A stretch of 64,000 nucleotides of DNA. Origin: Eledone cirrhosa. Taxonomy: Eukaryota; Mollusca; Cephalopoda; Octopoda; Eledonidae. Location: NCBI GenBank assembly GCA_964016885.1, contig OZ024742.1, forward strand, positions 628,736 through 692,735, read 5' to 3'. The notes under the pieces are model-generated. The model saw only the letters and a list, made by a program, of their open reading frames with translations, was not told where the DNA came from and searched no databases. Below, piece by piece: positions 10,598 through 21,780 of this stretch. The position numbers and the translations under genes were made by a program. Numbering within the stretch: the first letter of the stretch is position 1; each line of letters begins with the position of its first letter.

Positions 10598-10868
10598 ATG
10601 GAAAACGAAAAATCAGCGATGCATTGGAACTCAATTTAATGTGTGTTACAATTGTTTCCCTGGTGGACAGCTCGAGGTGCAATCTGTGTGTGGATCGACC
10701 TGACTCTGGATTCACAGGTTCTGAAATCAATAGACATGTCCGAGAAACCTGTGAATCCAGAGTCAGGTCGATCCACACACAGATTGCACCTCGAGCTGTC
10801 CACCAGGGAAACAATTGTAACACACAATAAATAGAGTTTCGATGCATCACTGATTTTTCGTTTTCCAT
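10598..10868. mobile_element. Fold-back (inverted-repeat) element, 271 bp
   Basis: Two 123-nt arms (10598-10720 and 10746-10868) flank a 25-nt loop (10721-10745). The inner 80 nt or so of each arm are exact reverse complements by eye, and the outer ~43 nt differ at only a few positions. Each end reads ATGGAAAACG when read inward from its side. The structure fits a fold-back MITE or a local inverted duplication. There is no coding capacity; open frames through it simply mirror each other. The left end is bounded by a (GA)n run, so no target-site duplication can be defined. Confidence 0.85.
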
Positions 10869-10966
10869 TTTATCATGCTCTGCTCCGTAGGAGCAGAGAG
10901 TGTTCAACCGGCATACCGCCTATGGAAGCATCTTAGCTACCATTAGACATATATATGTATATGTAT

Positions 10967-11297
10967 GGAGGCACATGGCTGAGTGGTTAGAGTATTGGCC
11001 ATGCAATCGAAAGATTGTGAGTTCAATTCTTGGACCAGGTGATGTGTTGTTTCCTTGAGCAAGACACTTTATTTCACATTGCTCCAGTTTAATCAGCTGT
11101 AGAAATGAGATGATAGGGACTGGGGTCCCTATCATTCCACTGTAAAGTGGACGTGTAGGCACCACGGAAAAAAAGCACCTAGCACTCACTGTAAATGAGG
11201 TTGGTGTTAGGAAGGGCATCCAGCTGTAGAAATCAAGCCAGAATCAGTTCCCGTCCCACCCTTGCAAGCAGGGAAAAGCAGACGTAAAATGATGATG

Positions 11298-11299
<2 letters not shown>
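10967..11299 (+). mobile_element. tRNA-derived SINE sharing the LINE tail
   Basis: The head is tRNA-like: A box TGGCTGAGTGG at about 10976-10986 and B box GAGTTCAATTC at about 11019-11029, spaced as in a pol III internal promoter. The body contains CTTGAGCAAGACACTTTATT and TTCACATTGCTCCAGTT, a central domain I have seen in cephalopod SINEs. The tail from about 11138 (CACTGTAAAGTGGACGTGTA ... GGAAGGGCATCCAGCTGTAG ... GATGATGAT) is nearly identical to the LINE tail at about 9896-10115, with the middle shortened. This is the usual sign of a SINE mobilised by its partner LINE. Confidence 0.87.
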
Positions 11300-11311
<12 letters not shown>

Positions 11312-11330
<19 letters not shown>

Positions 11331-11404
11331 AAGCAAGGAACAAAGGGAGGTAAGCACATGATATTAAAACATTTAACGACAATATCAGGAGAGATAGGTG
11401 TGTG
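11312..11404. repeat. Dispersed repeat unit, copy 2 of 3
   Basis: (GA)n, then GGGAGGTAAGCACATGATAT, AAACATTTAACGAC and GATAGGTGTGTG. It is related to 10437-10545 and 11704-11776. Confidence 0.6.
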
Positions 11405-11704
11405 TGTGTATATATACACATATGTGCATATATATACATGTGTGTGTATGTATATATATATATATATATACATGTATATATATATATGTACATGTATATA
11501 TATATATATGTACATGTATATATATATATATGTACATGTGTATATATATATATATGTACATGTATATATATATATATATGTACATGTATATATATATATA
11601 TATACATGTATATATATATATGTACATGTATATATATATATATATACATGTATATATATATATGTACATGTATATATATATATATACACACTTGTATACA
11701 TATA
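11405..11704. repeat. (TA)n / TACATG microsatellite
   Basis: A compound tract of TA runs punctuated regularly by GTACATG, giving a loose ~36-44-bp periodicity. The IYIY/TCTYI open frames on both strands are artefacts. Confidence 0.93.
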
Positions 11705-11776
11705 TAAAGTGAGAGTGACAGAGAGCGCAATGAATAAAGGGAGGTAAGCAGATGATAGTGAAACATTTAACACCGG
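11704..11776. repeat. Dispersed repeat unit, copy 3 of 3
   Basis: AAAGGGAGGTAAGCAGATGA and AAACATTTAACACC run right up to the stop codon of the last myosin exon, so this unit supplies the sequence just downstream of that stop. Confidence 0.55.
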
Positions 11777-11954
11777 CTACAAGGTGACGTACTCCTCAGA
11801 ATCATGCCTTTCAACATGTCGATGTTCTATGTCTAGTTCCAGTTCCTCAGCACTGGAGCCCTTCGTCAGGATCCCTTCATCACTAATTGATGACTGCCAG
11901 TCCTGCTGTTCCGTAATCTTCCTCTGACGAAATTCTTCCAACAATTTTGTTACC
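11777..11954 (-). CDS. Myo9: Myosin IX exon after the IQ motifs, acidic tail, possible terminal exon
   Basis: The acceptor is TTTCAG/GG at 11955 on the minus strand. The first base completes an Arg codon left split by the previous exon, then [20 protein letters not shown] follows, which looks like the end of the lever arm running into a charged segment. The rest is Ser/Glu/Asp-rich ([20 protein letters not shown]) and ends EEYVTL at a TAG (11777-11779). A plausible alternative is a 5' splice site GA/GTACGT at 11791-11792, giving a coding exon 11793-11954 that continues to tail exons left of the window. Class IX myosins normally have a long tail with C1 and RhoGAP, which favours the splice reading; the stop would give a short isoform. 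Exon identity is good; its 3' limit is unsure. Confidence 0.72.
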
Positions 11955-12010
11955 CTGAAATCAAACAAATCTCCATCAATGTCAAAATATAAGATCAAAC
12001 TCTCAGTCAG

Positions 12011-12265
12011 TCAATCATCACCACTATCATTACCATCACCATCATCACCACCACCACCAGCACTATCATTACCATCACCATCATCACCACCACCACTATC
12101 ATTACCATCATCACCACCACCACTATCATTACCATCATCACCACCACCACTATCATTACCATCATCACCACCACCACTATCATTACCATCTACATCATCA
12201 CCACCACCACTATCATTACCATCTACATCATCACCACCACCACCACCATCATCACGTCACCATCA
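12011..12265. repeat. ATC/ACC minisatellite (CACCACCACCACTATCATTACCAT-like)
   Basis: Units of roughly 27-33 bp built from ATC and ACC triplets. It ends directly at CATCATCATCATCGTTTAAC, which is the reverse complement of the (GAT)n retroelement tail motif, so the array probably grew from such a tail. Low-complexity frames (Ser/Pro on plus, Met/Val on minus) are artefacts. It lies in the intron between the last two exons. Confidence 0.9.
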
Positions 12266-12910
12266 TCATCATCGTTTAACAAGCTTTCTCACAAGGATTG
12301 GACAGATCAGATTGGTTCTCAAAGCAGAGGTACTGACCCCACAGTGGGCCAGGAGCCTGCACCCTGCTCATACATTCCTGCACCTTACCAAATGCTCAGA
12401 TGGGCTGACACTCTGCAACTTACATACTGCCCCACACACTATTTTATTATGTCACCAACATTACAGAGGTTAACATGTCTTTGACACAACTGAAGAATTC
12501 TCCCAAGTCTTTGTGTAACAGGTTTTCTATGGCTGGATGCCATTTTATCACCAACCACTTTACAGAGTGTACTTGGTGCATTTATCATATAAAGCGCCAA
12601 CACTAGGAGGGTAGCTGAAGAGTCCCAAGTCTGTAGGATAACACAATCCTCTACAAGTATGTATCCCATTAATACAATTATAAACATAACATTATCATCA
12701 CTTTTAACATCCATTTTTCTGTTCTTGTGTGGGTTGGAGGAGTTGGAGAAATATTCTCCAGCACAAATTTCTTCAATTTCTTGTATTCTTTCATCACCAT
12801 GGTTTCTACAGCTGGATGCCCTTCCCAATACCAACCACTTCACAGCATGTATTGGGAGCATGTTTTTTTACATCTGGATGTCTTTTCTAATGCCAACCAC
12901 TTTAAAGAGT
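12266..12910 (-). mobile_element. Degenerate reverse-oriented retroelement tails (two or more)
   Basis: Reverse-complement pieces of the LINE/SINE tail recur: ATCATCGTTTAAC near 12262, TGGCTGGATGCC plus CCAACCACTTTACAGAG near 12532-12570, and a clearer copy at about 12688-12910 (TTAACATCCATTTTTC, GTGTGGGTTGGA, TTTCTACAGCTGGATGCCCT, CCAACCACTTCACAG). These are old insertions in the last intron, oriented with the gene. Individual borders are not sharp. Confidence 0.65.
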
Positions 12911-12975
12911 AAATTCCTTTGTAACAAAGTATAACCTGTACAGTCTTTATGGTTTTAAAACAATTTTAATATTTA

Positions 12976-13199
12976 TTTCTTTATAAAATAATTGTTTCTA
13001 CTTTTGGCACAAGGCCAGCAATTACCCAGTACATTACTGGTACTTTATTTTATCGACCCCGTAAGGACGAAAGGCAAAGTTAACCCTGGTGGGATTTGAA
13101 CTCAGATCATAAAGGGACGTAACTCTATGCTGCAAATCATGGCGTCCGACCCTCTACCGATACTGCCAATCCACCGCCCTTGTTTCTTTATAAAATAAT
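12976..13199 (-). mobile_element. Octopod-type tRNA-derived SINE with 17-bp target-site duplication
   Basis: On the minus strand the body shows a tRNA-like head (GGCAGTATCGGTAGAGG, B box GAGTTCAAATCCC), then TTTGCCTTTCGTCCTTACGG, GGTCGATAAAATAAAGTACC and GCTGGCCTTGTGCC. This is the abundant octopus/squid SINE type and a main reason for the taxonomic call. The SINE body is about 12993-13182, flanked by identical 17-bp direct repeats (TTTCTTTATAAAATAAT at 12976-12992 and 13183-13199), a perfect target-site duplication. It lies in the intron between the last two myosin exons. Confidence 0.92.
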
Positions 13200-13243
13200 A
13201 TATCAGTTTAGCTTGAAATGAAGTCAATTCCGAAAATCCTTAC

Positions 13244-13422
13244 CTTTTCCGAGTCAAACATCCTCTGATAAATGGCTGTACAAGTGCAACAGATTGTTGG
13301 ACAATTAAAAACTTCTTTCGTGCTATCATCATTCGAACAGCAGACTGTATGGTTATAACAGCATCATGTTCCAGTTTCTTGTGAGACAGTTGTCTCTGGG
13401 CCAAGAATCGTCTTACATGACA
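13244..13422 (-). CDS. Myo9: Myosin IX exon with IQ motifs 2-4
   Basis: A 179-bp exon with acceptor TTGTTGTAG/TG and donor AAAAG/GTAAGG, entering in phase 0 and leaving in phase 2. It starts CHVRRFLAQRQL, which finishes IQ motif 2 begun in the preceding exon, then has IQ3 (VITIQSAVRMMIARKKF, a clean IQxxxRxxxxR-type match) and IQ4 (VALVQPFIRGCLTRKR). IQ motifs bind calmodulin or light chains and stiffen the lever arm. Upstream in the gene it is separated from its neighbour by a 44-kb tandem-repeat intron. The reading frame, splice sites and continuity with flanking exons make it a confident exon. Confidence 0.9.
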
Positions 13423-13490
13423 CTACAACAAGAAACCAGTTGTGTTAGAGTTTATGTAAAAACAAGGAAACTCCTGCTCCATTAACTGAT

Positions 13491-14107
13491 GATGGAGTCA
13501 GGTGTTATTGGGATATGGTTTTTCCTCCCCACCCTCTCCACCCCCCTCTCTTGATGGAGTCAGGTGTTATTGGGATATGGTTTTTCCTCCCCACCCTCTC
13601 CACCCCCCTCTCTTGATGGAGTCAGGTGTTATTGGGATATGGCTTTCCTCCCCCCTCCCCCCCCCCTCTCTTAATGGAGTCAGGTGTTATTGGGATATGG
13701 CTTTCCTCACCCCTCTCCACCCCCCCTCTCTTGATGGAGTCAGGTGTTATTGGGATATGGCTCTCCCCCCCACCCCCCTCTCATGATGGAGTCAGGTGTT
13801 GTTGGGATATGGCATTCCCCCCCTCTCTTGATGGAGTCAGGTGTTGTTGGGATATGGCTCTCCTCCCCACCCTCGCCACCCCCCTCTCATGATGGAGTCA
13901 GGTGTTGTTGGGATATGGCTTTCCTCCCCACCCTCCCCACCCCCCTCTCATGATGGAGTCAGGTGTTGTTGGGATATGGCTCTCCTCCCCACCCTCGCCA
14001 CCCCCCTCTCATGATGGAGTCAGGTGTTGTTGGGATAGGGCTTTCCTCCCCACCCTCCCCACCCCCTCTCATGATGGAGTCAGGTGTTATTGGGATATGG
14101 CTTTAAC
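13491..14107. repeat. ~62-bp minisatellite, about 11 copies
   Basis: Each unit starts GATGGAGTCAGGTGTT(A/G)T and continues TGGGATATGG, then a C/T-rich part (TCCTCCCCACCCTCTCCACC) of variable length, so units range from about 43 to 65 bp. It lies in the large myosin intron, 68 bp from the splice acceptor of the 13244-13422 exon. Open frames in all plus frames are artefacts. Confidence 0.95.
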
Positions 14108-14182
14108 ATGGAAACCTGCTACAGATCATCCCTTATAAGGTCTGAACACAGCATATTTATTCCAGGGTAGGGGAGTGAGAGT

Positions 14183-17100
14183 GACCACTTTACAGTGGGG
14201 ACTAGGTACTTTTTATCATGACACCAACATGACCACTTTACAGGAGGGACTAGGTACTTTTATCATGACACCAACAGGACCACTTTACAGTGGGGACTAG
14301 GTACTTTTTATCATGACACCAACATGACCACTTTACAGGAGGGACTAGGTACTTTTATCATGACACCAACAGGACCACTTTACAGTGGGGACTAGGTACT
14401 TTTTATCATGACACCAACATGACCACTTTACAGTAGGGACTGGGTACTTTTTATCATGACACCAACATGACCACCTTACAGTAGGGACTAGGTACTTTTT
14501 ATCATGACACCAACATGACCACTTTACAGGAGGGACTGGGTACTTTTTATCATGAAATCAACATGACCACCTTACAGTAGGGACTGGGTACTTTTTATCA
14601 TGACACCAACATGACCACTTTACAGTGGGGACTAGGTACTTTTATCATGACACCAACATGACCACTTTACAGTGGGGACTAGGTACTTTTTATCATGACA
14701 CCAACATGACCACTTTACAGGAGGGACTGGGTACTTTTTATCATGACATCAACATGACCACCTTACAGTAGGGACTGGGTACTTTTTATCATGACACCAA
14801 CATGACCACTTTACAGTGGGGACTAGGTTCTTTTATCATGACACCAACATGACCACTTTACAGTGGGGACTAGGTACTTTTTATCATGACACCAACATGA
14901 CCACTTTACAGTAGGGACTAGGTACTTTTATCATGACACCAACATGACCACTTTACAGTAGGGACTAGGTACTTTTTATCATGACACCAACAGGACCACT
15001 TTACAGTAGGGACTGGGTACTTTTTATCATGACACCAACATGACCACTTTACAGTAGGGACTGGGTACTATTTATCATGACACCAGCATGACCACTTTAC
15101 AGTAGGGACTGGGTACTTTTTATCATGACACCAACATGACCACTTTACAGTAGGGACTGGGTACTTTTTATCATGACACCAACATGACCACCTTACAGTA
15201 GGGACTAGGTACTTTTTATCATGACACCAACATGACCACTTTACAGGAGGGACTGGGTACTTTTTATCATGACACCAACATGACCACCTTACAGTAGGGA
15301 CTGGGTACTTTTTATCATGACACCAACATGACCACTTTACAGTGGGGACTAGGTACTTTTATCATGACACCAACATGACCACTTTACAGTGGGGACTAGG
15401 TACTTTTTATCATGACACCAACATGACCACTTTACAGTAGGGACTAGGTACTTTTATCATGACACCAACATGACCACTTTACAGTAGGGACTAGGTACTT
15501 TTTATCATGACACCAACAGGACCACTTTACAGTAGGGACTGGGTACTTTTTATCATGACACCAACATGACCACTTTACAGTAGGGACTGGGTACTATTTA
15601 TCATGACACCAGCATGACCACTTTACAGTAGGGACTGGGTACTTTTTATCATGACACCAACATGACCACTTTAAAGTAGGGACTGGGTACTTTTTATCAT
15701 GACACCAGCATGACCACTTTAAAGTAGGGACTGGGTACTTTTTATCATGACACCAACATGACCACTTTAAAGTAGGGACTGGGTACTTTTTATCATGACA
15801 CCAACATGACCACTTTACAGGAGGGACTAGGTACTTTTTATCATGACACCAACATGACCACTTTAAAGTAGGGACTGGGTACTTTTTATCATGACACCAA
15901 CATGACCACTTTACAGGAGGGACTAGGTACTTTTTATCATGACACCAACATGACCACTTTACAGTAGGGACTGGGTACTTTTTATCATGACACCAACATG
16001 ACCACCTTACAGTAGGGACTAGGTACTTTTTATCATGACACCAACATGACCACTTTACAGTAGGGACTAGGTACTTTTTATCATGACACCAACATGACCA
16101 CCTTACAGTAGGGACTAGGTACTTTTTATCATGACACCAACATGACCACTTTAAAGTAGGGACTGGGTACTTTTTATCATGACACCAACATGACCACTTT
16201 ACAGGAGGGACTAGGTACTTTTTATCATGACACCAACATGACCACTTTACAGTAGGGACTGGGTACTTTTTATCATGACACCAACATGACCACCTTACAG
16301 TAGGGAATAGGTACTTTTTATCATGACACCAACATGACCACTTTACAGTAGGGACTAGGTACTTTTTATCATGAGACCAACATGACCACTTTACAGGAGG
16401 GACTAGGTACTTTTTATCATGACACCAACATGACCACTTTACAGTAGGGACTGGGTACTTTTTATCATGACACCAACATGACCACCTTACAGTAGGGACT
16501 AGGTACTTTTTATCATGACACCAACATGACCACTTTACAGTAGGGACTAAGTACTTTTTATCATGAGACCAACATGACCACCTTACAGTAGGGACTAGGT
16601 ACTTTTTATCATGACACCAACATGACCACTTTAAAGTAGGGACTGGGTACTTTTTATCATGACACCAACATGACCACTTTACAGGAGGGACTAGGTACTT
16701 TTTATCATGACACCAACATGACCACTTTACAGTAGGGACTGGGTACTTTTTATCATGACACCAACATGACCACTTTACAGGAGGGACTAGGTACTTTTTA
16801 TCATGACACCAACATGACCACCTTACAGTAGGGACTGGGTACTTTTTATCATGACACCAACATGACCACTTTACAGGAGGGACTAGGTACTTTTTATCAT
16901 GACACCAACATGACCACTTTACAGGAGGGACTAGGTACTTTTTATCATGACACCAACATGACCACCTTACAGTGGGGACTGGGTATTTTTATCATGACAC
17001 CAACATGACCACTTTACAGGAGGGACTAGGTACTTTTTATCATGACACCAACATGACCACTTTACAGTAGGGACTGGGTACTTTTTATCATGACATCAAC

Positions 17101-17620
17101 ATGACCACTTTACAGGAGGGACTAGGTACTTTTTATCATGACACCAACATGACCACCTTACAGTAGGGACTGGGTACTTTTTATCAAGACAGCAACATGA
17201 CCACTTTACAGGAGGGACTAGGTACTTTTTATCATGACACCAACATGACCACTTTACAGGAGGGACTAGGTACTTTTTATCATGACACCAACATGACCAC
17301 TTTACAGTAGGGACTGGGTACTTTTTATCATGACACCAACATGACCACCTTACAGTAGGGACTGAGTACTTTTTATCATGTCACCAACATGACCACCTTA
17401 CAGTAGGGACTGGGTACTTTTTATCATGACACCAACATGACCACTTTAAAGGAGGGACTAGGTAATTTTTATCATGACACCAACATGACCACTTTACAGT
17501 AGGGACTAGGTACTTTTTATCATGACACCAACATGACCACTTTACAGTAGGGACTGGGTACTTTTTATCATGACACCAACATGACCACTTTACAGTAGGG
17601 ACTGGGTACTTTTTATCATG
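14183..17620. repeat. Satellite subfamily A block (AACAT, AGTAGGG/AGGAGGG)
   Basis: Nearly all monomers read ACCAACATGACCAC and TTTACAG(T/G)AGGGACT(A/G)GG and very rarely carry the TATTGTGGC variant. The switch to AGCAT/AGTGGGG monomers happens within a few units at about 17620. Some monomers are 47 bp (TACTTTTATC). Subfamily A returns as islands at about 21790-22560 and 27480-28110, each with the same junction into subfamily B, which shows that the junction itself was copied. Confidence 0.85.
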
Positions 17621-20600
17621 ACACCAGCATGACCACTTTACAGTGGGGAGTGGGTACTTTTTATCATGACACCAGCATGACCACTTTACAGTGGGGACTG
17701 GGTACTTTTTATCATGACACCAGAATGACCACTTTACAGTGGGGACTGGGTACTTTTTATCATGACACCAGCATGACCACTTTACAGTGGGGACTGGGTA
17801 CTTTTTATTGTGGCACCAGCATGACCACTTTACAGTTGGGACTGGGTACTTTTTATCATGACACCAGCATGACCACTTTACAGTGGGGACAGGGGACTTT
17901 TTATCATGACACCAGCATGACCACTTTACAGTGGAGACTGGGTACTTTTTATCATGACACCAGCATGACCACTTTACAGTGGGGACTGGGTACTTTTTAT
18001 CATGACACCAGCATGACCACTTTACAGTGGGGACTGGGTACTTTTTATCATGGCACCAGCATGACCACTTTACAGTGGGGACAGGGTACTTTTTATCATG
18101 ACACCAGCATAACCACTTTACAGTGAGGACAGGGTACTTTTTATCATGACACCAGCATGACCACTTTACAGTGGGGACTGGGTACTTTTTATCATGACAC
18201 CAGCATGACCACTCTACAGTGGGGACTGGGTACTTTTTATCATGACACCAGCATGACCACTTTACAGTGGGGACAGGGTACTTTTTATCATAACACCAGC
18301 ATGACCACTTAAACAGTGGGGACTGGGTACTTTTTATCATGACACCAGCATGACCACTTTACAGTGGGGACAGGGTACTTTTTATCATAACACCAGCATG
18401 ACCACTTAAACAGTGGGGACTGGGTACTTTTTATCATGACACCAGCATGACTACTTTACAGTGGGGACTGGGTACTTTTTATCATGACACCAGCATGACC
18501 ACTTTACAGTGGGGACTGGGTACTTTTTATTGTGGCACCAGCATGACCACTTTACAGCGGGGACAGGGTACTTTTTATCATGACACCAGCATGACCACTT
18601 TACAGTGAGGACAGGGTACTTTTTATCATGACACCAGCATGACCACTTTACAGTGGGGACTGGGTACTTTTTATCATGACACCAGCATGACCACTTTACA
18701 GTGGGGACAGGGTACTTTTTATTGTGGCACCAGCATGACCACTTTATAGTGGGGACTGGGTACTTTTTATTGTGGCACCAGCATGACCACTTTACAGTGG
18801 GGACAGGGTACTTTTTATCATGACACCAGCATGACCACTTTACAGTGGGGAGTGGGTACTTTTTATTGTGGCACCAGCATGACCACTTTACAGTGGGGAC
18901 AGGGTACTTTTTATCATGACACCAGCATGACCACTTTACAGTGGGGACTGGGTACTTTTTATTGTGGGACCAGCATGACCACTTTACAGTGGGGACAGGG
19001 TACCTTTTTTTTGTGGCACCAGCATGACCACTTTACAGTGGGGACAGGGTACTTTTTATTGTGGCACCAGCATGACCACTTTACAGTGGGGACTGGGTAC
19101 TTTTTATTGTGGCACCAGCATGACCACTTTACAGTGGGGACAGGGTACTTTTTATCATGACACCAGCATGTCCACTTTACAGTGGGGAGTGGGTACTTTT
19201 TATCATGACACCAGCATGACCACTTTACAGTGGGGAGTGGGTACTTTTTATAATGACACCAGCATGACCACTTTACAGTGGGGAGTGGGTACTTTTTATC
19301 ATGACACCAGCATGACCACTTTACAGTGGGGACTGGGTACTTTTTATTGTGGCACCAGCATGTCCACTTTACAGTAGGGACTGGGTACTTTTTATTGTGG
19401 CACCAGCATGACCATTTTACAGTAGGGACTGGGGACTTTTTATTGTGGCACCAGCATGGCCACTTTACTGTGGGGACAGGGTACTTTTTATCATGACACC
19501 AGCATGACCACTTTACAGTGGGGAGTGGGTACTTTTTATCATGACACCAGCATGACCACTTTACAGTGGGGAGTGGGTACTTTTTATCATGACACCAGCA
19601 TGACCACTTTACAGTGGGGACAGGGTACTTTTTATCATGACACCAACATGACCACTTTACAGTGGGGACTGGGTACTTTTTATTGTGGCACCAGCATGAC
19701 CACTTTACAGTGGGGACTGGGGACTTTTTATCATGACACCAGCATGACCACTTTACAGTGGGGACTGGGTACTTTTTATTGACGCACCAGCATGACCACT
19801 TTACAGTGGGGACTGGGGACTTTTTATCATGACACCAGCATGACCACTTTACAGTGGGGACTGGGGACTTTTTATTGTGGCACCAGTATGACCACTTTAC
19901 AGTGGGGACTGGGTACTTTTTGTCATGACACCAGCATGACCACTTTACAGTGGGGACTGGGGACTTTTTATTGTGGCACCAGCATGACCACTTTACAGTG
20001 GGGACTGGGGTCTTTTTATCATGACACCAGCATGACCACTTTACAGTGGGGACTGGGGACTTTTTATTGTGGAACCAGCATGAACACCTTACAGTGGGGA
20101 CTGGGGACTTTTTATCATGACACCAGCATGACCACTTTACAGTGGGGACTGGGGACTTTTTATCATGACACCAGCATGACCACTTTACAGTGGGGACTGG
20201 GTACATTTTATTGTGACACCAGCATGACCACTTTACAGTGGGGACTGGGGACTTTTTATCATGACACCAGCATGACCACTTTACAGTGGGGACTGGGTAC
20301 TTTTTATTGTGGCACCAGCATGACCACTTTACAGTGGCGACTGGGGACTTTTTATCATGACACCAGCATGAACACTTTACAGTGGCGACTGGGAACTTTT
20401 TATCATGACACCAGCATGACCACTTTACAGTGGGGACTGGGGACTTTTTATCATGACACCAGCATGACCACTTTACAGTGGGGACTGGGGACTTTTTATT
20501 GTGGCACCAGCATGACCACTTTACAGTGGGGACTGGGGACTTTTTATCATGACACCAGCATGACCACTTTACAGTGGGGACTGGGGACTTTTTATCATGA

Positions 20601-21780
20601 CACCAGCATGACCACTTTACAGTAGGGACTGGGGACTTTTTATTGTGGCACCACCATGACCACTTTACAGTGGTGACTGGGAACTTTTTATCATGACACC
20701 AGCATGACCACTTTACAGTGGGCACTGGGGCCTTTTTATCATGACACCAGCATGACCACTTTACAGTGGGGACTGGGTACTTTTTATCATGACACCAGCA
20801 TGACCACTTTACAGTGGGGAGTGGGTACTTTTCATTGTGGGACCAGCATGACCACTTTGCAGTGGAGACTGGGTACCTCTTATTGTGGAACCACCATGAC
20901 CACTTTACAGTGGGGACTGGCTACTTTTTATTGTGGCACCAGCATGACCACTTTACAGTGGGGACTGGGGACTTTTTATTGTGGGACCAGCATGACCACT
21001 TTGCAGTGGAGACTGGGTACCTCTTATTGTGGAACCACCATGACCACTTTACAGTGGGGACTGGCTACTTTTTATTGTGGCACCAGCATGACCACTTTTC
21101 AGTGGGGACTGGGGATTTTTATTGTGGCACCAGCATGACCACTTTACAGTGGGGACAGGGTATTTATTATTGTGGCACCAGCATGACCACTTTACAGTGG
21201 GGACTGGGTACTTTTTATTGTGGCACCAGCATGACCACTTTACAGTGGGGACTGGGTGCTTTTTATCATGGCACCAGCATGACCACTTTACAGTGAGGAC
21301 TGGGTACTTTTTATCATGACACCAGCATGACCACTTTACAGTGGGGACTGGGTGCTTTTTATTGTGGCACCAGCATGACCACTTTACAGTGGGGACTGGG
21401 TACTTTTTATCATGACACCACCATGACCACTTTACAGTGGGGACTGGTTACTTTTTATTGTGACACCAGCATGACCACTTTACAGTGGCGACTGGGTCAT
21501 TTTTAATTGTCACCAGCATGACCACTTTACAGTGGGGACTGGTTACTTTTTATTGTGACACCAGCATGACCACTTTACAGTGGGGACTGGTTACTTTTTA
21601 TTGTGACACCAGCATGACCACTTTACAGTGGGGACTGGTTACTTTTTATTGTGAAACCAGCATGACCACTTTACAGTGGCGACTGGGTGATTTTTTATTG
21701 TGTCACCAGCATGACCACTTTTCAGTGGGGACTGGGGACTTTTTATTGTGGGACCAGCATGACCACTTTACAGCGGGGAC
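17620..21780. repeat. Satellite subfamily B block, oldest-looking copy of the 5-kb domain
   Basis: Monomers are mostly ACCAGCATGACC with AGTGGGGAC, alternating TATCATGAC and TATTGTGGC. Many diagnostic variants recur in the same order about 4.5-4.9 kb downstream (for example TACCTCTTATTGTGGAACC at 20871 and again at 25431). The offset drifts from 4,946 to 4,560 along the block, so it is a related but more rearranged version of the 5.6-kb blocks that follow. Confidence 0.7.

Noticed and set aside
10967..11035. A functional tRNA gene
   Set aside because: A and B boxes are present, but the cloverleaf is imperfect and the sequence continues into a SINE body and LINE-like tail. It is the head of a SINE.
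11979..12473. Pro/Ser-rich plus frame and Met/Val minus frame
   Set aside because: Products of the ATC/ACC triplet minisatellite and adjacent retroelement remnants; the same pattern recurs at 60510-60998.
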